This document shows, piece after piece, positions 7,233 through 7,272 of a stretch of 7,272 nt of DNA. Each line of letters opens with the position of its first letter. Position 1 is the stretch's first letter. The DNA is from Planctomycetaceae bacterium (GTDB lineage: Bacteria; Planctomycetota; MHYJ01; SBBU01), in contig SBBU01000274.1 in the NCBI GenBank assembly GCA_005239585.1, positions 1-7,272 of the forward strand, read 5' to 3'. The translations under genes and the position numbers were made by a program. The notes below the pieces were generated by a model that worked only from the letters and a program-made list of their open reading frames with translations, did not search any database and was not told the DNA's origin.

Positions 7233-7246
7233 ACGTCATAAATTAT
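7233..7246 (+). promoter_or_regulatory. Shared 14-bp element, copy 2 (ACGTCATAAATTAT)
   Basis: This is an exact repeat of the 14-mer upstream of the pseudopilin-vWA gene and has the same orientation. A TAAAA tract precedes it at the same offset as in copy 1. It sits near the right edge, with its presumed target gene outside the window. Only 15 bp separate it from the first plausible ATG at 7262, against 34 bp in copy 1, so either the leader is shorter or the true start lies further on. Confidence 0.5.
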
Positions 7247-7272
7247 ATAGAGTGATGTTCTATGTATAAAAG

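Larger units (their letters stand above)
7080..7272. other. Non-coding tail with short repeats, probable upstream region of a gene past the edge
   Basis: I find no supported gene in these 193 bp. No stem followed by a T-run is visible, so the terminator of the preceding gene is not identified. The stretch carries a small inverted repeat, a pair of 11-bp direct repeats and the second copy of the 14-bp element. An ATG at 7262-7264 (ATG TAT AAA AG, open to the edge) could start the next gene, but it lacks a clear ribosome binding site and only eleven bases are present. Confidence 0.5.

Overview
The window holds two large protein genes that are transcribed away from each other from a 127-bp AT-rich divergent spacer, followed by a 193-bp non-coding tail. 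It suggests a diderm bacterium with Shine-Dalgarno-type starts, coding DNA of moderate GC and AT-rich spacers. The mix of a GspK-type pseudopilin with very large extracellular add-on domains and a YfhO-type membrane protein is reminiscent of poorly cultivated lineages such as Planctomycetota, Lentisphaerota, Omnitrophota or Riflebacteria. That placement is a guess from gene style, not from a marker gene.

Positions 1-2191 (minus strand) carry a YfhO-family polytopic membrane protein. It is complete at its N-terminus and cut by the window edge just before its C-terminus. Positions 2192-2318 are the divergent regulatory spacer. Positions 2319-7079 (plus strand) encode one 1586-residue protein. 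Its N-terminus is a GspK/PilX-like minor pseudopilin with a prepilin cleavage site and no Glu5. This is followed by a concanavalin-like (LamG-type) domain, another beta-rich module, an Ig/PKD-like module, a glycine linker and a C-terminal von Willebrand factor A domain with a complete MIDAS metal site. Positions 7080-7272 are non-coding and carry short repeats and probably the upstream region of a gene beyond the edge.

The main point of interest is this large protein. It looks like a pilus or pseudopilus tip subunit carrying its own lectin-like and integrin-like adhesion modules. In effect it fuses the roles of a PilX/GspK tip pilin and a PilY1-type vWA adhesin. A 14-bp sequence is shared exactly by the spacer upstream of this gene and the spacer at the right edge, which hints that the next gene is controlled together with it. 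No RNA genes, insertion sequences or CRISPR arrays were seen.
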